DNA of 64,000 nt from Collinsella sp. TM09-10AT (GTDB taxonomy: Bacteria; Actinomycetota; Coriobacteriia; Coriobacteriales; Coriobacteriaceae). Below the pieces are notes generated by a model that was given only the letters and a program-made list of their open reading frames with translations, was not told the origin of the DNA and searched no databases. The stretch spans positions 26,212 to 90,211 of the forward strand of contig NZ_QSOP01000009.1 in NCBI RefSeq assembly GCF_003436275.1, in the 5' to 3' direction. Shown here piece by piece: positions 32,812-41,468 of this stretch (the stretch's first letter is position 1; every line of letters starts with the position of its first letter). The position numbers and the translations under genes were made by a program.

Positions 32812-35800
32812 CTACCCCCTTCCGGTCCTGACGGTCCTCTTGAGTTCGGAGACCAGCGCCCTGAGCGCCTCCGCGACGCGCTCGTCGACCTCGAGGGCCG
32901 ACCCGTCGAGGTAGATGTTGTAGACGTCGCCGCGCTGGCCCCCGAGCTTTGCCATCTGCTCGGCGATGGTCGCCGCGAACGGCTCCGAGTACTTTCGGTT
33001 GGTGAGCGGCACGATTGCCTCGGCGCCGTCCTCGCCCACCCAGTCGAGCGGGTAGCCGGTCACCGGCGCGTCGACGATGGCTCCGTGCGCGTGCATGCGG
33101 ATGCCGCCATCGGCGTGCCGTATGCCGCCTGCGGCCTTCTCGTTGCGCGTCCTGTTGACGGTCACGTAGGTCGTGGTGATCGTCGCCGACCTTGAGTGGA
33201 ACGGCTCGTTCATCACCGCCTGCATCGCAGACTGGCACTTCGGCAGCGTCCCGTAGCTCGCCTTGGCGGTCATCTCCTTGCTCTTGAGCTTGGTGCCGTT
33301 GAGCTTGTCCACCGAGGTCTGCGCCCTGTCGACTTCCTTCTTGTCGACCTTTGTCTTGGCGCTCTTGGACTGGAGAGCCGTGCCGTTCCAAGTCACGAGG
33401 TTGCCCTGGGCGTCGCGCAGGTCGCCGACGCTCACGTCGACGACGCCGTTCTTGTCCATCAGCTGCGAGCCGTTCCAGGTGTAAACGTTGCCCTGGGCGT
33501 CCATGAGCTGGGCCTGGTTGACGGTAACGTTGCCGTTCTTGTCGACGATGGGCTGCGCGTTGTAGTTCTGGACGGCCCACACCATCTGGTCGATGTTGCC
33601 GTTGAAGTTGCCGGCGAGCGCGGCGAGGTTGGCGGAGCCGATGCTGTTGAGCGTCTCGGTCGACACGCCGGCGGCGGCGCAGGCGTCCGAGAACGCGCCG
33701 AAGTCGATGTTCTCCTTCGAGAACGCCTTCTTGAACTTGCCGCCCATGTCCTCGAGCGCGGCCTGGATCTGGCTCGCGGCGCGGACCGTCGAGGCGGCGC
33801 CCTCGTCCATCGATACGCCCCACCCGTCGAGGTCGTCGACGATGGAGCGGGCGGTACCGTCGTAGTCCTGAGCCAGCTTGGCGAGCTGGTCGTCGCTGAG
33901 GCTCGCCAGTTGCTCGGTGTCGACGCCGAGCTGCGTGAGAGAGCCGGAGACGGCGGACAGGGTCTCGCCGTTGGCCGAGAGCTGCGCCTGGAAGAGCGTC
34001 AGCTGCGCCTGGGCGAAGTGCTCGAAGGTGCTGCCGGCCTCCTGCGAGGTCAGCGCGGCGTCTCCGAGCTTGCCGTTGAGCACGTCGATGCTCTCCGAGG
34101 CGGAGTCGAACTGCTTCTTCGCCTCGTTGTACTCCCTGCCGACCTTTTCGGTGCAGGCGAGCGCCTCGAGCTCGCCCTTGGTGAGCTCCGGGTAGGTCTT
34201 GGCGAGTTCCTTCAGGCGGTCCTGGTAGGGCTTCGTCTTGGAGGCGAGCGTGTTTGCCGCCTCGGACTGCGCCTGGTACGCCTCGGTGAGGTTCGCCGTG
34301 AGGGCGCTCACCTCGGCGTCTTTCTTCTTGGATGCGACGAGCTCGTCGATGGACTGCTTGAGGTTCTTGACGTTGCCGTCCGCGTCGACGTACTGCCCGT
34401 TCGCCACGTCCTGCGCCGAGATGTTGAGCCCGAGCTGGTCGTTGAGCAGCTGCAGCGCCCACGTGAGCCTGCCCTGGGCGTCGGTGGACAGGTCGGTCTT
34501 GCCGGCATAGTTGTCGATGATCTGCTGCGCGGTGTTGAGCTGCGCGATCTGCGACTCGGCGGCCCTCGTGTTCTCGTTCATGGCGTCGACGTGCTTGCCG
34601 ATCGACTCGGCGAGCTCGTCGACGGACATGGCGGAGAAGCTGGACTTCTTGCCTACATTCTCGACCCTGCCGGCGTAGGAATCGAGCGCCACGGTGTTTG
34701 AGGCCGCGTCGACCAGGCCGGTCGTGGCCTTGTTGAGCGCGTCCGTGCGGGCCTGCCACTCGACCTGTTTCTCGATGAGTATGCCGATGCCGGCGGCCGC
34801 GACGGTGCAGCCGATCGCGACCGGATTGAAGCCGATGCCCACCGCCTCGAGCGACTCGGCGAATGTTCCGGCGCCCCCGCGGGCGAGTTTGAACGCCTCG
34901 GTGGCCTTGCCCACGCCGCTCGCGACGCCGGAGAGGACGGGCACCGCCTTCTGCCACGCCGCGATGCCCGCCGCGCCCGAGACGATCTCGGGCGCCAGGC
35001 CCTTGAACCCGCCGTAGAGCTGCTTGACCAGGGGCATCGATGCGGAGACTCCGCCGTTGACGACCTTGAAGAAGCCGTTCACGGCGCCCTTCGCGTCGTC
35101 GAGCACCCCGGCGATGTTGTTTCTGCCGATCGCCTCGAACGTCCCGGTGACGCCCTTGGTCACGGAGTTCGACATGTTCTGGATGCTCGTCTGGACGCCG
35201 CCGGCCGCGGTCTCGGCCTGGTCCTTGAAGGACGCGAAGCTCGCGCCGCCCTGCGTATCGAGCTCGACCATCTTGTCCATGAGCTGGTCGAGCGTGATGG
35301 TCGGGTCCTTGCCCCCGCCACCGAGCGCTGCGTACAGGTCGTTGGCGTTTGCCGTGGGGCCGAGCATGGATTTCGCCAGCTGGTCCATCTGGCCAGGCGC
35401 GGCCGTCGTAAGCGAGCGCCAGTCCTCCATCTCGGGCTTGCCCTTGGAGAGGATCTGGCGGAACTGCTCCATCGCCGCCGCGCACAGCTGGGTCGAGCTG
35501 CCCGAGGCGATGAGCATGTCGTTGAGCGCGAGTCCGACGTCGGTGGCCTTGTCGAGGTCGCCGACCGTGGCGGTGATGCCCTGGACGACCGAGACCATGT
35601 CGTCGAGCCTGGTGGGCAGGGTCGACAGGCGGTCGGACATCTTGCCGATAGACGCGTTGGCGGAATCGGCGGAGTACCCGAGGGACCGCATGACCTTCGG
35701 GTAGTTGTTAAGCGTGTCGAAGCGGCTGATCGCCGACCCGACATGGGACGAGATGGAGTCCATGGCCTTCGACGTGAGCGTCGAGAAGGCGCCTATCATC

Positions 35801-35970
35801 GCGCCGGAGCCGGCCAGCCCCTTCCCGAACCCGGAGCCCGTGCTCTTGCCGAGGCTGGAGCCGGACTTGCTCGCCTGCCCCTCGCACTTGCCGAGCGCGG
35901 ACTCGACCGACTTGGTAAGGTTGTCGAACCTGGGGACGATCAGCAGGTCCGCGCGTCCGATCTCAGCCAT
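32812..35970 (-). CDS. Tape measure protein
   Basis: A 1052-residue protein. The N-terminal segment VGSAISRFDTLNNYPKVMRSLGYSAD and GQMDQLAKSMLGPTANANDLYAAL match the conserved head of phage tape measure proteins. Then come hydrophobic helices (residues ~325-440, including VAIGCTVAAAGIGILIEK), a long coiled coil (~500-800) and repeats with NGNVTVNQAQLMDAQGNVYTWNG. Length scales with tail length, suggesting roughly 150 nm. It lies immediately after the frameshifting chaperone genes, as expected. Confidence 0.92.
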   Translation of the reverse strand: MAEIGRADLLIVPRFDNLTKSVESALGKCEGQASKSGSSLGKSTGSGFGKGLAGSGAMIGAFSTLTSKAMDSISSHVGSAISRFDTLNNYPKVMRSLGYSADSANASIGKMSDRLSTLPTRLDDMVSVVQGITATVGDLDKATDVGLALNDMLIASGSSTQLCAAAMEQFRQILSKGKPEMEDWRSLTTAAPGQMDQLAKSMLGPTANANDLYAALGGGGKDPTITLDQLMDKMVELDTQGGASFASFKDQAETAAGGVQTSIQNMSNSVTKGVTGTFEAIGRNNIAGVLDDAKGAVNGFFKVVNGGVSASMPLVKQLYGGFKGLAPEIVSGAAGIAAWQKAVPVLSGVASGVGKATEAFKLARGGAGTFAESLEAVGIGFNPVAIGCTVAAAGIGILIEKQVEWQARTDALNKATTGLVDAASNTVALDSYAGRVENVGKKSSFSAMSVDELAESIGKHVDAMNENTRAAESQIAQLNTAQQIIDNYAGKTDLSTDAQGRLTWALQLLNDQLGLNISAQDVANGQYVDADGNVKNLKQSIDELVASKKKDAEVSALTANLTEAYQAQSEAANTLASKTKPYQDRLKELAKTYPELTKGELEALACTEKVGREYNEAKKQFDSASESIDVLNGKLGDAALTSQEAGSTFEHFAQAQLTLFQAQLSANGETLSAVSGSLTQLGVDTEQLASLSDDQLAKLAQDYDGTARSIVDDLDGWGVSMDEGAASTVRAASQIQAALEDMGGKFKKAFSKENIDFGAFSDACAAAGVSTETLNSIGSANLAALAGNFNGNIDQMVWAVQNYNAQPIVDKNGNVTVNQAQLMDAQGNVYTWNGSQLMDKNGVVDVSVGDLRDAQGNLVTWNGTALQSKSAKTKVDKKEVDRAQTSVDKLNGTKLKSKEMTAKASYGTLPKCQSAMQAVMNEPFHSRSATITTTYVTVNRTRNEKAAGGIRHADGGIRMHAHGAIVDAPVTGYPLDWVGEDGAEAIVPLTNRKYSEPFAATIAEQMAKLGGQRGDVYNIYLDGSALEVDERVAEALRALVSELKRTVRTGRG

Positions 35971-36337
35971 CCGTCACCTCCACCCACTCGGTGTTCTCGA
36001 TGCGGGCACGAACCGACGCCGCGCGCTCTACCGCGGCGCCGGCGGCGGCCACGTCCCGCGGGCGGGGCACCCTCGGGGCTTCCGATGCCTTGCCGCCGCA
36101 CAGCGCGGTCGCCGCCGCGTAGACGCTGTCCACGACGTCCGCCGTCAGGTGCTGCTCCTGGGTCCAGCTGCGCTCCGGGTGGAGGGCCGCCACGGTGAGC
36201 GACCCGTCCGGCAGCGTCCTCACGAGGTCGTACGCCTCGGCGGCGCCGACCTCGTCGTAGCAGCAGCCGTAGAGGACCCTGAAGTCGTGCCTGAGCAGGG
36301 GCAGGTGGCGTTCCTCGAGGTCGGCGAGCTCTAGAAG
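35963..36337 (-). CDS. T part of the tail assembly chaperone, reached by -1 frameshift (gpGT)
   Basis: The -1 frame is open from the slippery site (36337-36343) to the stop at 35963, and encodes about 124 residues (LLELADLEERHLPLLRHDF, then YAAATALCGG). Read as a fusion with 36331-36720 it gives a gpGT-like protein of about 252 residues. The nearest start in this frame is GTG at 36223 and would lose the first ~38 residues. It overlaps the tape measure start by eight bases. gpGT binds the tape measure protein during tail assembly. Confidence 0.8.
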   Translation of the reverse strand, partial: LLELADLEERHLPLLRHDFRVLYGCCYDEVGAAEAYDLVRTLPDGSLTVAALHPERSWTQEQHLTADVVDSVYAAATALCGGKASEAPRVPRPRDVAAAGAAVERAASVRARIENTEWVEVTDG

Positions 36338-36720
36338 TTTTTTAGTTCGGCCGAGTAGAGCAGCTTGTTGTAGGCGTAGCCCAGCGCGTCGTCGTCCTGC
36401 GTGCCGTCGTCCTCGGTCACGGCCTCCATGAGGCTCGCGTACTGCTCGTCGCCGAGGAGGAAGCGGAACGCCCCGTCGAGCTCCTCGGTCGTGCGGTCCT
36501 CCTTGTTCATGGCGTCGATGAAGCGGCGGTCGTGCGCGCGCTTGACGGGGATGCTCATGGCGATGCCGAGCACGGTCAGCTCGGCGCGGCGGCCGCGCTT
36601 CTGCTCGATGAGCTTCGCCTTGTCGGCCGCCGTCTGCGCGGCGGCGGTCGTGAAGCCGAGGACCTTGGCGTATGCCTCGAGCTCGCCCTCGTCCATCATT
36701 GCCAGGTAGTCCTTGTTCAT
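36331..36720 (-). CDS. Tail assembly chaperone, G part (gpG-like)
   Basis: A 129-residue acidic helical protein (MNKDYLAMMDEGELEAYAKV). It sits between the tail tube and tape measure genes, where lambda-like phages encode gpG. Its end LLYSAELKNF holds the heptamer A-AAA-AAC in the right frame for a -1 slip three codons before its TAG. AGGAAAG precedes the ATG. Confidence 0.85.
   Translation of the reverse strand: MNKDYLAMMDEGELEAYAKVLGFTTAAAQTAADKAKLIEQKRGRRAELTVLGIAMSIPVKRAHDRRFIDAMNKEDRTTEELDGAFRFLLGDEQYASLMEAVTEDDGTQDDDALGYAYNKLLYSAELKNF
36337..36343 (-). promoter_or_regulatory. Programmed -1 frameshift slippery heptamer A-AAA-AAC
   Basis: On the minus strand the zero-frame codons are CTA AAA AAC TTC TAG, so A-AAA-AAC follows the X-XXY-YYZ rule exactly. 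It is the only open route from the G frame to the T frame. Confidence 0.85.
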
Positions 36721-36739
36721 CTTTCCTCCCAGATAAAGG

Positions 36740-36764
36740 GCCGCCCCGGCAAAACCGGGGCGGC
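36740..36764 (-). terminator. Hairpin between tail tube and chaperone genes
   Basis: GCCGCCCCGG / CCGGGGCGGC, 10 perfect base pairs with a 5-base loop, followed by CCTTTAT on the minus strand. It lies after the highly expressed tail tube gene and may attenuate or stabilise its mRNA. Confidence 0.6.
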
Positions 36765-36783
36765 GTTCTCGTTACGGCCCTGT

Positions 36784-37416
36784 CTACGCGGCGGGCTTAG
36801 CGCGGTAGATGTCGAACAGCGGCTTGTCCGCGGTCTTGAGGACCGTGAAGGTGAAGCCGTACTGGACCAGTCCGCCGGGCTTGTGCTCGACGTCGTCGCA
36901 GGAGTCGATGGAGACGCGCGGGATGACGGTGCGGCGCAGGTACCCCGTGTCCTCGAGCTCGTCGATGACGAGCGGGACGCGCACGTCGGAGTTGGCGACG
37001 GCCTTGATGTGGCTGAACGTTCCGTCCTCGTTCGTCTCGACGTTGTCGGCGCCGTAGCGCAGCTTGGCGACGGAGGAGCGGACGGACTCGATGAAGACCA
37101 TCTTGTACTGGTGCTTCTCCTCGGAGACCTTGGTGAGCACGATGGACTGGTGCCAGCCCTTGAACTCGTTGACCGTCACGCCCTTGGAGGCCGTGAAGCC
37201 GTCGGGCGACAGGTCGCCCAGCGACACGAGGTCGGTGAGCGTGGAGATCTTGGCCACGGCGTCGGTGGGCAGCGCCGCACCCGCCTTGAAGCTCGTGTAC
37301 ACGCAGCCGCCCTCGACGGGTGAGCCGGTGGTTACGAGCGAGGGGTCGATGTCGGCCGCGGGGGTCGCGTCCTCTGACGCGAGGGCGATCTTGGCCTCTT
37401 CGTTGTTGGATGCCAT
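36784..37416 (-). CDS. Major tail (tube) protein
   Basis: A 210-residue protein (TASKGVTVNEFKGWHQSIVL, VRVPLVIDELEDTGYLRRTV, GGLVQYGFTFTVLKTADKPL) with the mostly beta character of siphovirus tail tube proteins. It is located between the head-tail completion genes and the tail chaperones and followed by a stable hairpin. Assigned by position and general resemblance. Confidence 0.78.
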   Translation of the reverse strand: MASNNEEAKIALASEDATPAADIDPSLVTTGSPVEGGCVYTSFKAGAALPTDAVAKISTLTDLVSLGDLSPDGFTASKGVTVNEFKGWHQSIVLTKVSEEKHQYKMVFIESVRSSVAKLRYGADNVETNEDGTFSHIKAVANSDVRVPLVIDELEDTGYLRRTVIPRVSIDSCDDVEHKPGGLVQYGFTFTVLKTADKPLFDIYRAKPAA

Positions 37417-37785
37417 TTATCCTTCTTTCGGTTGGTATGTCTTCAGTCGGTACAGCGCGTACCAGCGCGGGGACCGGGCGAGGTAGTCGTAGTCGGTCCG
37501 CATCTCGAGCTCCTCGCAGGCGCAGAAGCCCCGCGCGAACGGCAGGCGCGACATCGCGTCGCCCACGAGCTCGGCGAGCTCCTCGGCCCTGGCCTCTGTC
37601 GGGGCCCACATGATGACCTCGACCTGCGGCGAGTCCACGAGCGCGTCCTGCCGCGCGCCCCCGCACCGGCGGACCACCACGACGGTCCCCGGCCGTTCGG
37701 CGGGCAGGCCGACCTGAACGGGCACGCCGCCCAGGGCGGACTCGAGGATCGCCCTGAGCTCGCCCATCACGTTGAGTCTCGGCAC
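37417..37785 (-). CDS. Tail terminator/completion protein
   Basis: A 122-residue protein (LRAILESALGGVPVQVGLPA, VEVIMWAPTEARAEELAELV, RSPRWYALYRLKTY). The alpha/beta pattern and place just before the tail tube gene fit tail terminator proteins of the mycobacteriophage/HK97 gpU type. Its stop abuts the tail tube start region. Confidence 0.65.
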   Translation of the reverse strand: MPRLNVMGELRAILESALGGVPVQVGLPAERPGTVVVVRRCGGARQDALVDSPQVEVIMWAPTEARAEELAELVGDAMSRLPFARGFCACEELEMRTDYDYLARSPRWYALYRLKTYQPKEG

Positions 37786-37794
37786 GTTTCCTCC

Positions 37795-38118
37795 TTAGAG
37801 CAGGTGGTCGAGCGTGTGGTTGCGGTTCTGGTCGTAGGCGCCTGCCGGGGTCGCGGCGCGGACGACGCCGAGGGTGTCGCAGGAGCCCGACTTGACGACG
37901 CCCGCGTAGGGGGCGCCGTCGAAGGCCCCGGGATGGAGCCTCTCGAGGGACCTGCGGTAGCCCGACGGCACGTGGTGTGATGCGGCCTCGGCGTTGGCCC
38001 TCGCCGCGAGGCGGGCGGTCTCGGTCGCCACCCAGGCGCGGACGCCCGCGCCCTTCGTGACGGCGATGACTCCCGCGTCGCTGTGGACGAAGCGCCCGAA
38101 CTTGATCTTGTCAGCCAT
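37795..38118 (-). CDS. Neck/head-tail joining protein (HK97 gp10-like position)
   Basis: A 107-residue protein (FGRFVHSDAGVIAVTKGAGV, ETARLAARANAEAAS, VKSGSCDTLGVVRAATPAGA), with an N-terminal short helix pattern seen in HK97 gp10-like proteins. It lies between two connector genes, overlapping the upstream one by eight bases. Confidence 0.6.
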   Translation of the reverse strand: MADKIKFGRFVHSDAGVIAVTKGAGVRAWVATETARLAARANAEAASHHVPSGYRRSLERLHPGAFDGAPYAGVVKSGSCDTLGVVRAATPAGAYDQNRNHTLDHLL

Positions 38119-38464
38119 GGACCCTCCCCGCCGTCGCCGTCATGTTCCACGCCGTGGGGCAGGGGTTCGTGATGTCGGGGGAACCGGCGACCAGCAGCGC
38201 GGTGTCGGGGTCGGCTGGCATGCCGCGCCCCGTCAGGGCGATGCGGCAGCGCGCCAGCGGCGGCCCCGCGTACGTCTTGGGGAACGCGATGGAGTAGCTC
38301 GCCTCGATGCCGTCAGGCCGGACGGCATCCCCCACGTCAGAGCCCGCCAGGGGCCGCACGAGGCACCCCGTGACGACGGTGGCCTCCCACTCGACGACAG
38401 GCTCGCCCATGGCGTCCCTGCCCGTCTCCGTGCTCGACAGCACCGTCACCTCCTCGCCGATCAC
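38111..38464 (-). CDS. Head-tail connector/stopper-like protein
   Basis: A 117-residue beta-rich protein starting at GTG 38464 (MIGEEVTVLSSTETGRDAMG). The GTG overlaps the TGA of 38461-38880, which makes this start more likely than the longer frame. The phrase TVLSSTETGRDAMGEPVVEW resembles head-closure (stopper) proteins. Inferred mainly from order. Confidence 0.6.
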   Translation of the reverse strand: MIGEEVTVLSSTETGRDAMGEPVVEWEATVVTGCLVRPLAGSDVGDAVRPDGIEASYSIAFPKTYAGPPLARCRIALTGRGMPADPDTALLVAGSPDITNPCPTAWNMTATAGRVHG

Positions 38465-38880
38465 GGCCTGCCCCCGTAGCTCGGGCACACGGTGCCGATG
38501 CGCTGGCCGCACCCGAGCAGCCTCTTGAGCGCGGCGAGCGTCGAGCGGTCGAAGTAGGCCGTGCCGCTCGGGTTCTGAAACGTGAAGCTCCCCTGGAACC
38601 CGTTGGCCGTGAAGCTCGACTGCGAGACGCCGGTGAGGTCCTCCACGCCCATGGGCGCGCAGGCCGGCTGGACCAGCTTCTTGCGGGCCGCGTCGGTCAC
38701 CAGGTCGCGGGCGAGCTCGCGGGCGTCGCCCGCCAGGGAGCGGTAGCGCGGTATGCCGAGGGTCGCGCGGAGCTTCGCGCTCTGCCGCGACAGCTCGGCC
38801 GCGACGCGCTCCTCGTCGGTCGCCGCGTCCCCCGTGTCGATGCGGTACTCGTCGACCGTAGCGAACGCGTAGTCGTCCAC
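38461..38880 (-). CDS. Head-tail adaptor, Gp15/Gp19-like
   Basis: A 139-residue protein (YAFATVDEYRIDTGDAATDE, VTDAARKKLVQPACAPMGVE, GTAYFDRSTLAALKRLLG). The acidic helical N-terminus and the position directly after the capsid gene match the Gp15/Gp19 family of head-tail adaptors in Gram-positive siphoviruses. Confidence 0.7.
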   Translation of the reverse strand: MDDYAFATVDEYRIDTGDAATDEERVAAELSRQSAKLRATLGIPRYRSLAGDARELARDLVTDAARKKLVQPACAPMGVEDLTGVSQSSFTANGFQGSFTFQNPSGTAYFDRSTLAALKRLLGCGQRIGTVCPSYGGRP

Positions 38881-38890
38881 GTCGGCCTCC

Positions 38891-39829
38891 TTACTTGGTC
38901 GTGATGGTTCCCTTCACGATGTAGTCCTTCACCTCGGGGAAGAACGTCGCGCAGGCGAGCACGTTGGTCTCGACGGACACGTGGTCGTACGCCGGGGTGT
39001 GCGCGACGCCGATCAGGCCGGAGTCGGAGACCGTGTACGTGAGGCCCGAGGTCGCGAGCTCGCCGAAGTCCACGCCGAAGATGCGGATGTTGTCGGCGGG
39101 GGTGGCGATCATGGTTCCCTTGGCGACCTGGTTGGTCAGGAAGACGCCCGAGAGGCCCAGGAAGTTCTCGAGGTAGGTGAGGCCGAACAGGTTCTGGTCG
39201 GTGATGGTCGCGGTGCCGAGGTAGTCGGCGGCGTCGTCTCGGTTGATGAAGTGGACGACGCGCTCGGCGGCGTCGCCGTTGGTCTCGAGGGTGTTGCCGA
39301 GCCTGGCGTCGACGGCCGCGGCGCATGCCTGCAGGCCCTTGCCGGTCGCCGTGCCCGTTCCCTTGAGCAGGAAGGAGAAGAACTGCGAGACGATGCTGCG
39401 GCGCACGAGCGAGGCCATGTGCTTGTCGGTCTTGAGCACGGCGTTGACGTAGCCGGACTGCTGGATCGCCTTGTGCGTGGTCATGCGGCGGTACGGGAAG
39501 GCCTCGGCCTCGCCCACGGGCTCGTAGGTGGCGGTGAACTTGGACAGCGCGACCTCGTCGCCCTCGACGTAGGACGTGCCGGAGCTGGAGCCCAGCTGGA
39601 CGGCGGCGTCGCCGGTGGCGGATTCCTTGGAGCCGTCGGTCTTGGAGTCGTTGAGCTCGCCGGTCACCTTGAGCATCTTGAGCGTGGTGCCGGCGGCGAT
39701 GGTCTCGGCGCCGAAGATGCCGAGGACCTCGAGCAGGCGGTCGAGGTCGCCCTCGAAGTTGCGGATGAACTCCTGGTCCATCGAGGCGTTGATGGCCTTG
39801 GAGTCGGAGATGTTTGCGGGTACGGGCAT
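38891..39829 (-). CDS. Major capsid protein, HK97 fold
   Basis: A 312-residue protein. KMLKVTGELNDSKTDGSKES, VGEAEAFPYRRMTTHKAIQQ and RVVHFINRDDAADYLGTATI fit HK97-type capsid proteins made with a separate scaffold. It follows the scaffold gene by 13 bases and has a strong ribosome site. No N-terminal delta domain and no protease gene is present. Confidence 0.85.
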   Translation of the reverse strand: MPVPANISDSKAINASMDQEFIRNFEGDLDRLLEVLGIFGAETIAAGTTLKMLKVTGELNDSKTDGSKESATGDAAVQLGSSSGTSYVEGDEVALSKFTATYEPVGEAEAFPYRRMTTHKAIQQSGYVNAVLKTDKHMASLVRRSIVSQFFSFLLKGTGTATGKGLQACAAAVDARLGNTLETNGDAAERVVHFINRDDAADYLGTATITDQNLFGLTYLENFLGLSGVFLTNQVAKGTMIATPADNIRIFGVDFGELATSGLTYTVSDSGLIGVAHTPAYDHVSVETNVLACATFFPEVKDYIVKGTITTK

Positions 39830-39842
39830 GCTTGCCCCTTTC

Positions 39843-40403
39843 TTACTTGTAGAGGTCCATGTGCGCGGCGCGGGCCATGATGCGCTTGGCGGGGTCCTTG
39901 ATGGACTCGATGGACTCCCTGTTCACTTTCTTTCCTCCACCGGATCCGCCCTTGTCGAGCGGGTAGCCCGGCTGGCGCGACTCGGCGAAGTCGCCGACGG
40001 CCTTTGCCGATGCCGTCATAGACTCCTCGTCGTCGCCGTGGATGAGCGCGGCCGGCACGCCGGTGGCCTGCGACACGCGGGCGAGCGTGCGTTCGCGCTC
40101 GCGCTCGGCCTCGGACGCGGCGAGGCGTCCCTTCAGGTCGTTGAGCTCGTCGTTGAGGGACTCGACGGTGGGCGCCTGCGCGCCCTGGGCGTCCCACAGG
40201 TCGGCCTTGCCCTTGTTCTCCTTGGCCCGGGCCTCCCACTTGCGGGACTCCTTCTTGAATCGCTCGGCCTCGGCCTTCCAGTCGATCGCGGGCGGCTCCT
40301 GCGGCGCGCCGGGCTCTTGGCCGGCGCCGGGTTCCGCCGGCGCGGCGGGCTGCGGGGGCTCGACGGGATCGGTCACGTTGTTGGCTTGCTGCTGGGTCGG
40401 CAT
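39843..40403 (-). CDS. Capsid scaffolding protein (DUF4355-like)
   Basis: A 186-residue hydrophilic protein: a Pro/Glu-rich N-terminus, then a coiled coil with WKAEAERFKKESRKWEARAK and SLNDELNDLKGRLAASEAER, and a Gly/Lys-rich tail. This is the usual design of phage scaffold proteins of the DUF4355 type; it sits right before the capsid gene. Confidence 0.82.
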   Translation of the reverse strand: MPTQQQANNVTDPVEPPQPAAPAEPGAGQEPGAPQEPPAIDWKAEAERFKKESRKWEARAKENKGKADLWDAQGAQAPTVESLNDELNDLKGRLAASEAERERERTLARVSQATGVPAALIHGDDEESMTASAKAVGDFAESRQPGYPLDKGGSGGGKKVNRESIESIKDPAKRIMARAAHMDLYK

Positions 40404-40586
40404 CTTGCACTCCTTCCGCCCCGTGCGGGGCTCGCTTCGCGCCCCGTGCGGCGGCGCTGGCGGTCTTTAGGCATGGAAAAGGCCGCCTCCCGTGCGGGCT
40501 GCGGCCTCGTGTTCCTGCCGGCGCGTTGCGTGTCTTCGCCGGCGACGCTTGATGGCGCGTCGCGCCCGCCCTCCCACGGGGCGTCC

Positions 40587-41468
40587 TCACTTGGCCGAGA
40601 GCCTCTTGCTCACGCTCGCCGCGGTCTGCGCGAGCGACTTGGCGTAGGGGCTCCCGGGCTTGAAGCCCATGGCCAGCCCCGCCCTGTTCGCGGTGGCCAT
40701 GCGTGCCTTGAGGTCATCCGGGGACGACGCCCCCTCCATGTACCTCTGGATGTCGCCGATGCTTCCGAACCTCTTCCCGTCCACGAACGCGGCGACTACC
40801 TTGCCGCCCCTGTGGTGGCCGCGGGACCCCGAGCGCCTGGACCCCCATTCGGGGTGCTTCCCGCGGTACTCGTCGTAGAGCGCCGACGGGTCGTATCCGT
40901 CGAGCGCGGGGCTGCCGGAGAAGTCGGCGACCGGTATGCACCTGCAACTCGGGTGGCGCTCGGCTCCGGCTGTCGCCGAGCTCTTGAAGACGAAGCCGCG
41001 AGAGCCGATCATCCGGCACCAGTCGCACGCGCCCGCGTGCGGCACCAGCGCCCAGCGCGGGTGCGCGGGGTCGGCCATGGCGTTGCCCTGGATCGTGGCG
41101 TCCGCATAGCCCATGGCGCGCTGCACGGCGGTCGCCGCGAGCGCCGTGGCGGCCGCGGAAGTCCGCAGCGCCTCGTCGACGTCGCTCGCGAGAAGCCCGC
41201 CGTGGCCGGGGTCGAACTGCCGCGGTTCGTATCCCTGCGCCGGGCCGGCGCCCGAGCGCATGGCGGCGTAGAACTCGACGGCCGCTGCGGCGGCAAAAGA
41301 GCCGAACTTGGCCACGAGCGCCGCGTAGGTGCGCGCCAGCGCCCGGTAGAGCTCATCGCCGTAGAGTCCGGCGAACTCGTCTATCGCCTGCGCGACCGCC
41401 GCCTGCAGCAGGTCGGCGTTGATGCCGAGCGCGCGGGCGTAGCGGTCGAAGTCCTCGCGCGGTATCAC
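40587..41468 (-). CDS. Minor head/capsid maturation protein (VG15/MuF-like) with zinc motif
   Basis: A 293-residue protein. The helical N-terminus (QAAVAQAIDEFAGLYGDELY) is followed by VPHAGACDWCRMIGSRGFVF and ERHPSCRCIPVADF, the CxxC...HxxCxC pattern of VG15-type minor head proteins. It lies between portal and scaffold genes and overlaps the portal stop by four bases. It is probably injected or bound at the portal. Confidence 0.8.
   Translation of the reverse strand: MIPREDFDRYARALGINADLLQAAVAQAIDEFAGLYGDELYRALARTYAALVAKFGSFAAAAAVEFYAAMRSGAGPAQGYEPRQFDPGHGGLLASDVDEALRTSAAATALAATAVQRAMGYADATIQGNAMADPAHPRWALVPHAGACDWCRMIGSRGFVFKSSATAGAERHPSCRCIPVADFSGSPALDGYDPSALYDEYRGKHPEWGSRRSGSRGHHRGGKVVAAFVDGKRFGSIGDIQRYMEGASSPDDLKARMATANRAGLAMGFKPGSPYAKSLAQTAASVSKRLSAK

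Noticed and set aside
32339-35485. 1048-residue Arg-rich protein on the minus strand
   Set aside because: It is an alternative frame of the tape measure gene; GC-rich codons leave long open shadow frames without ribosome sites.
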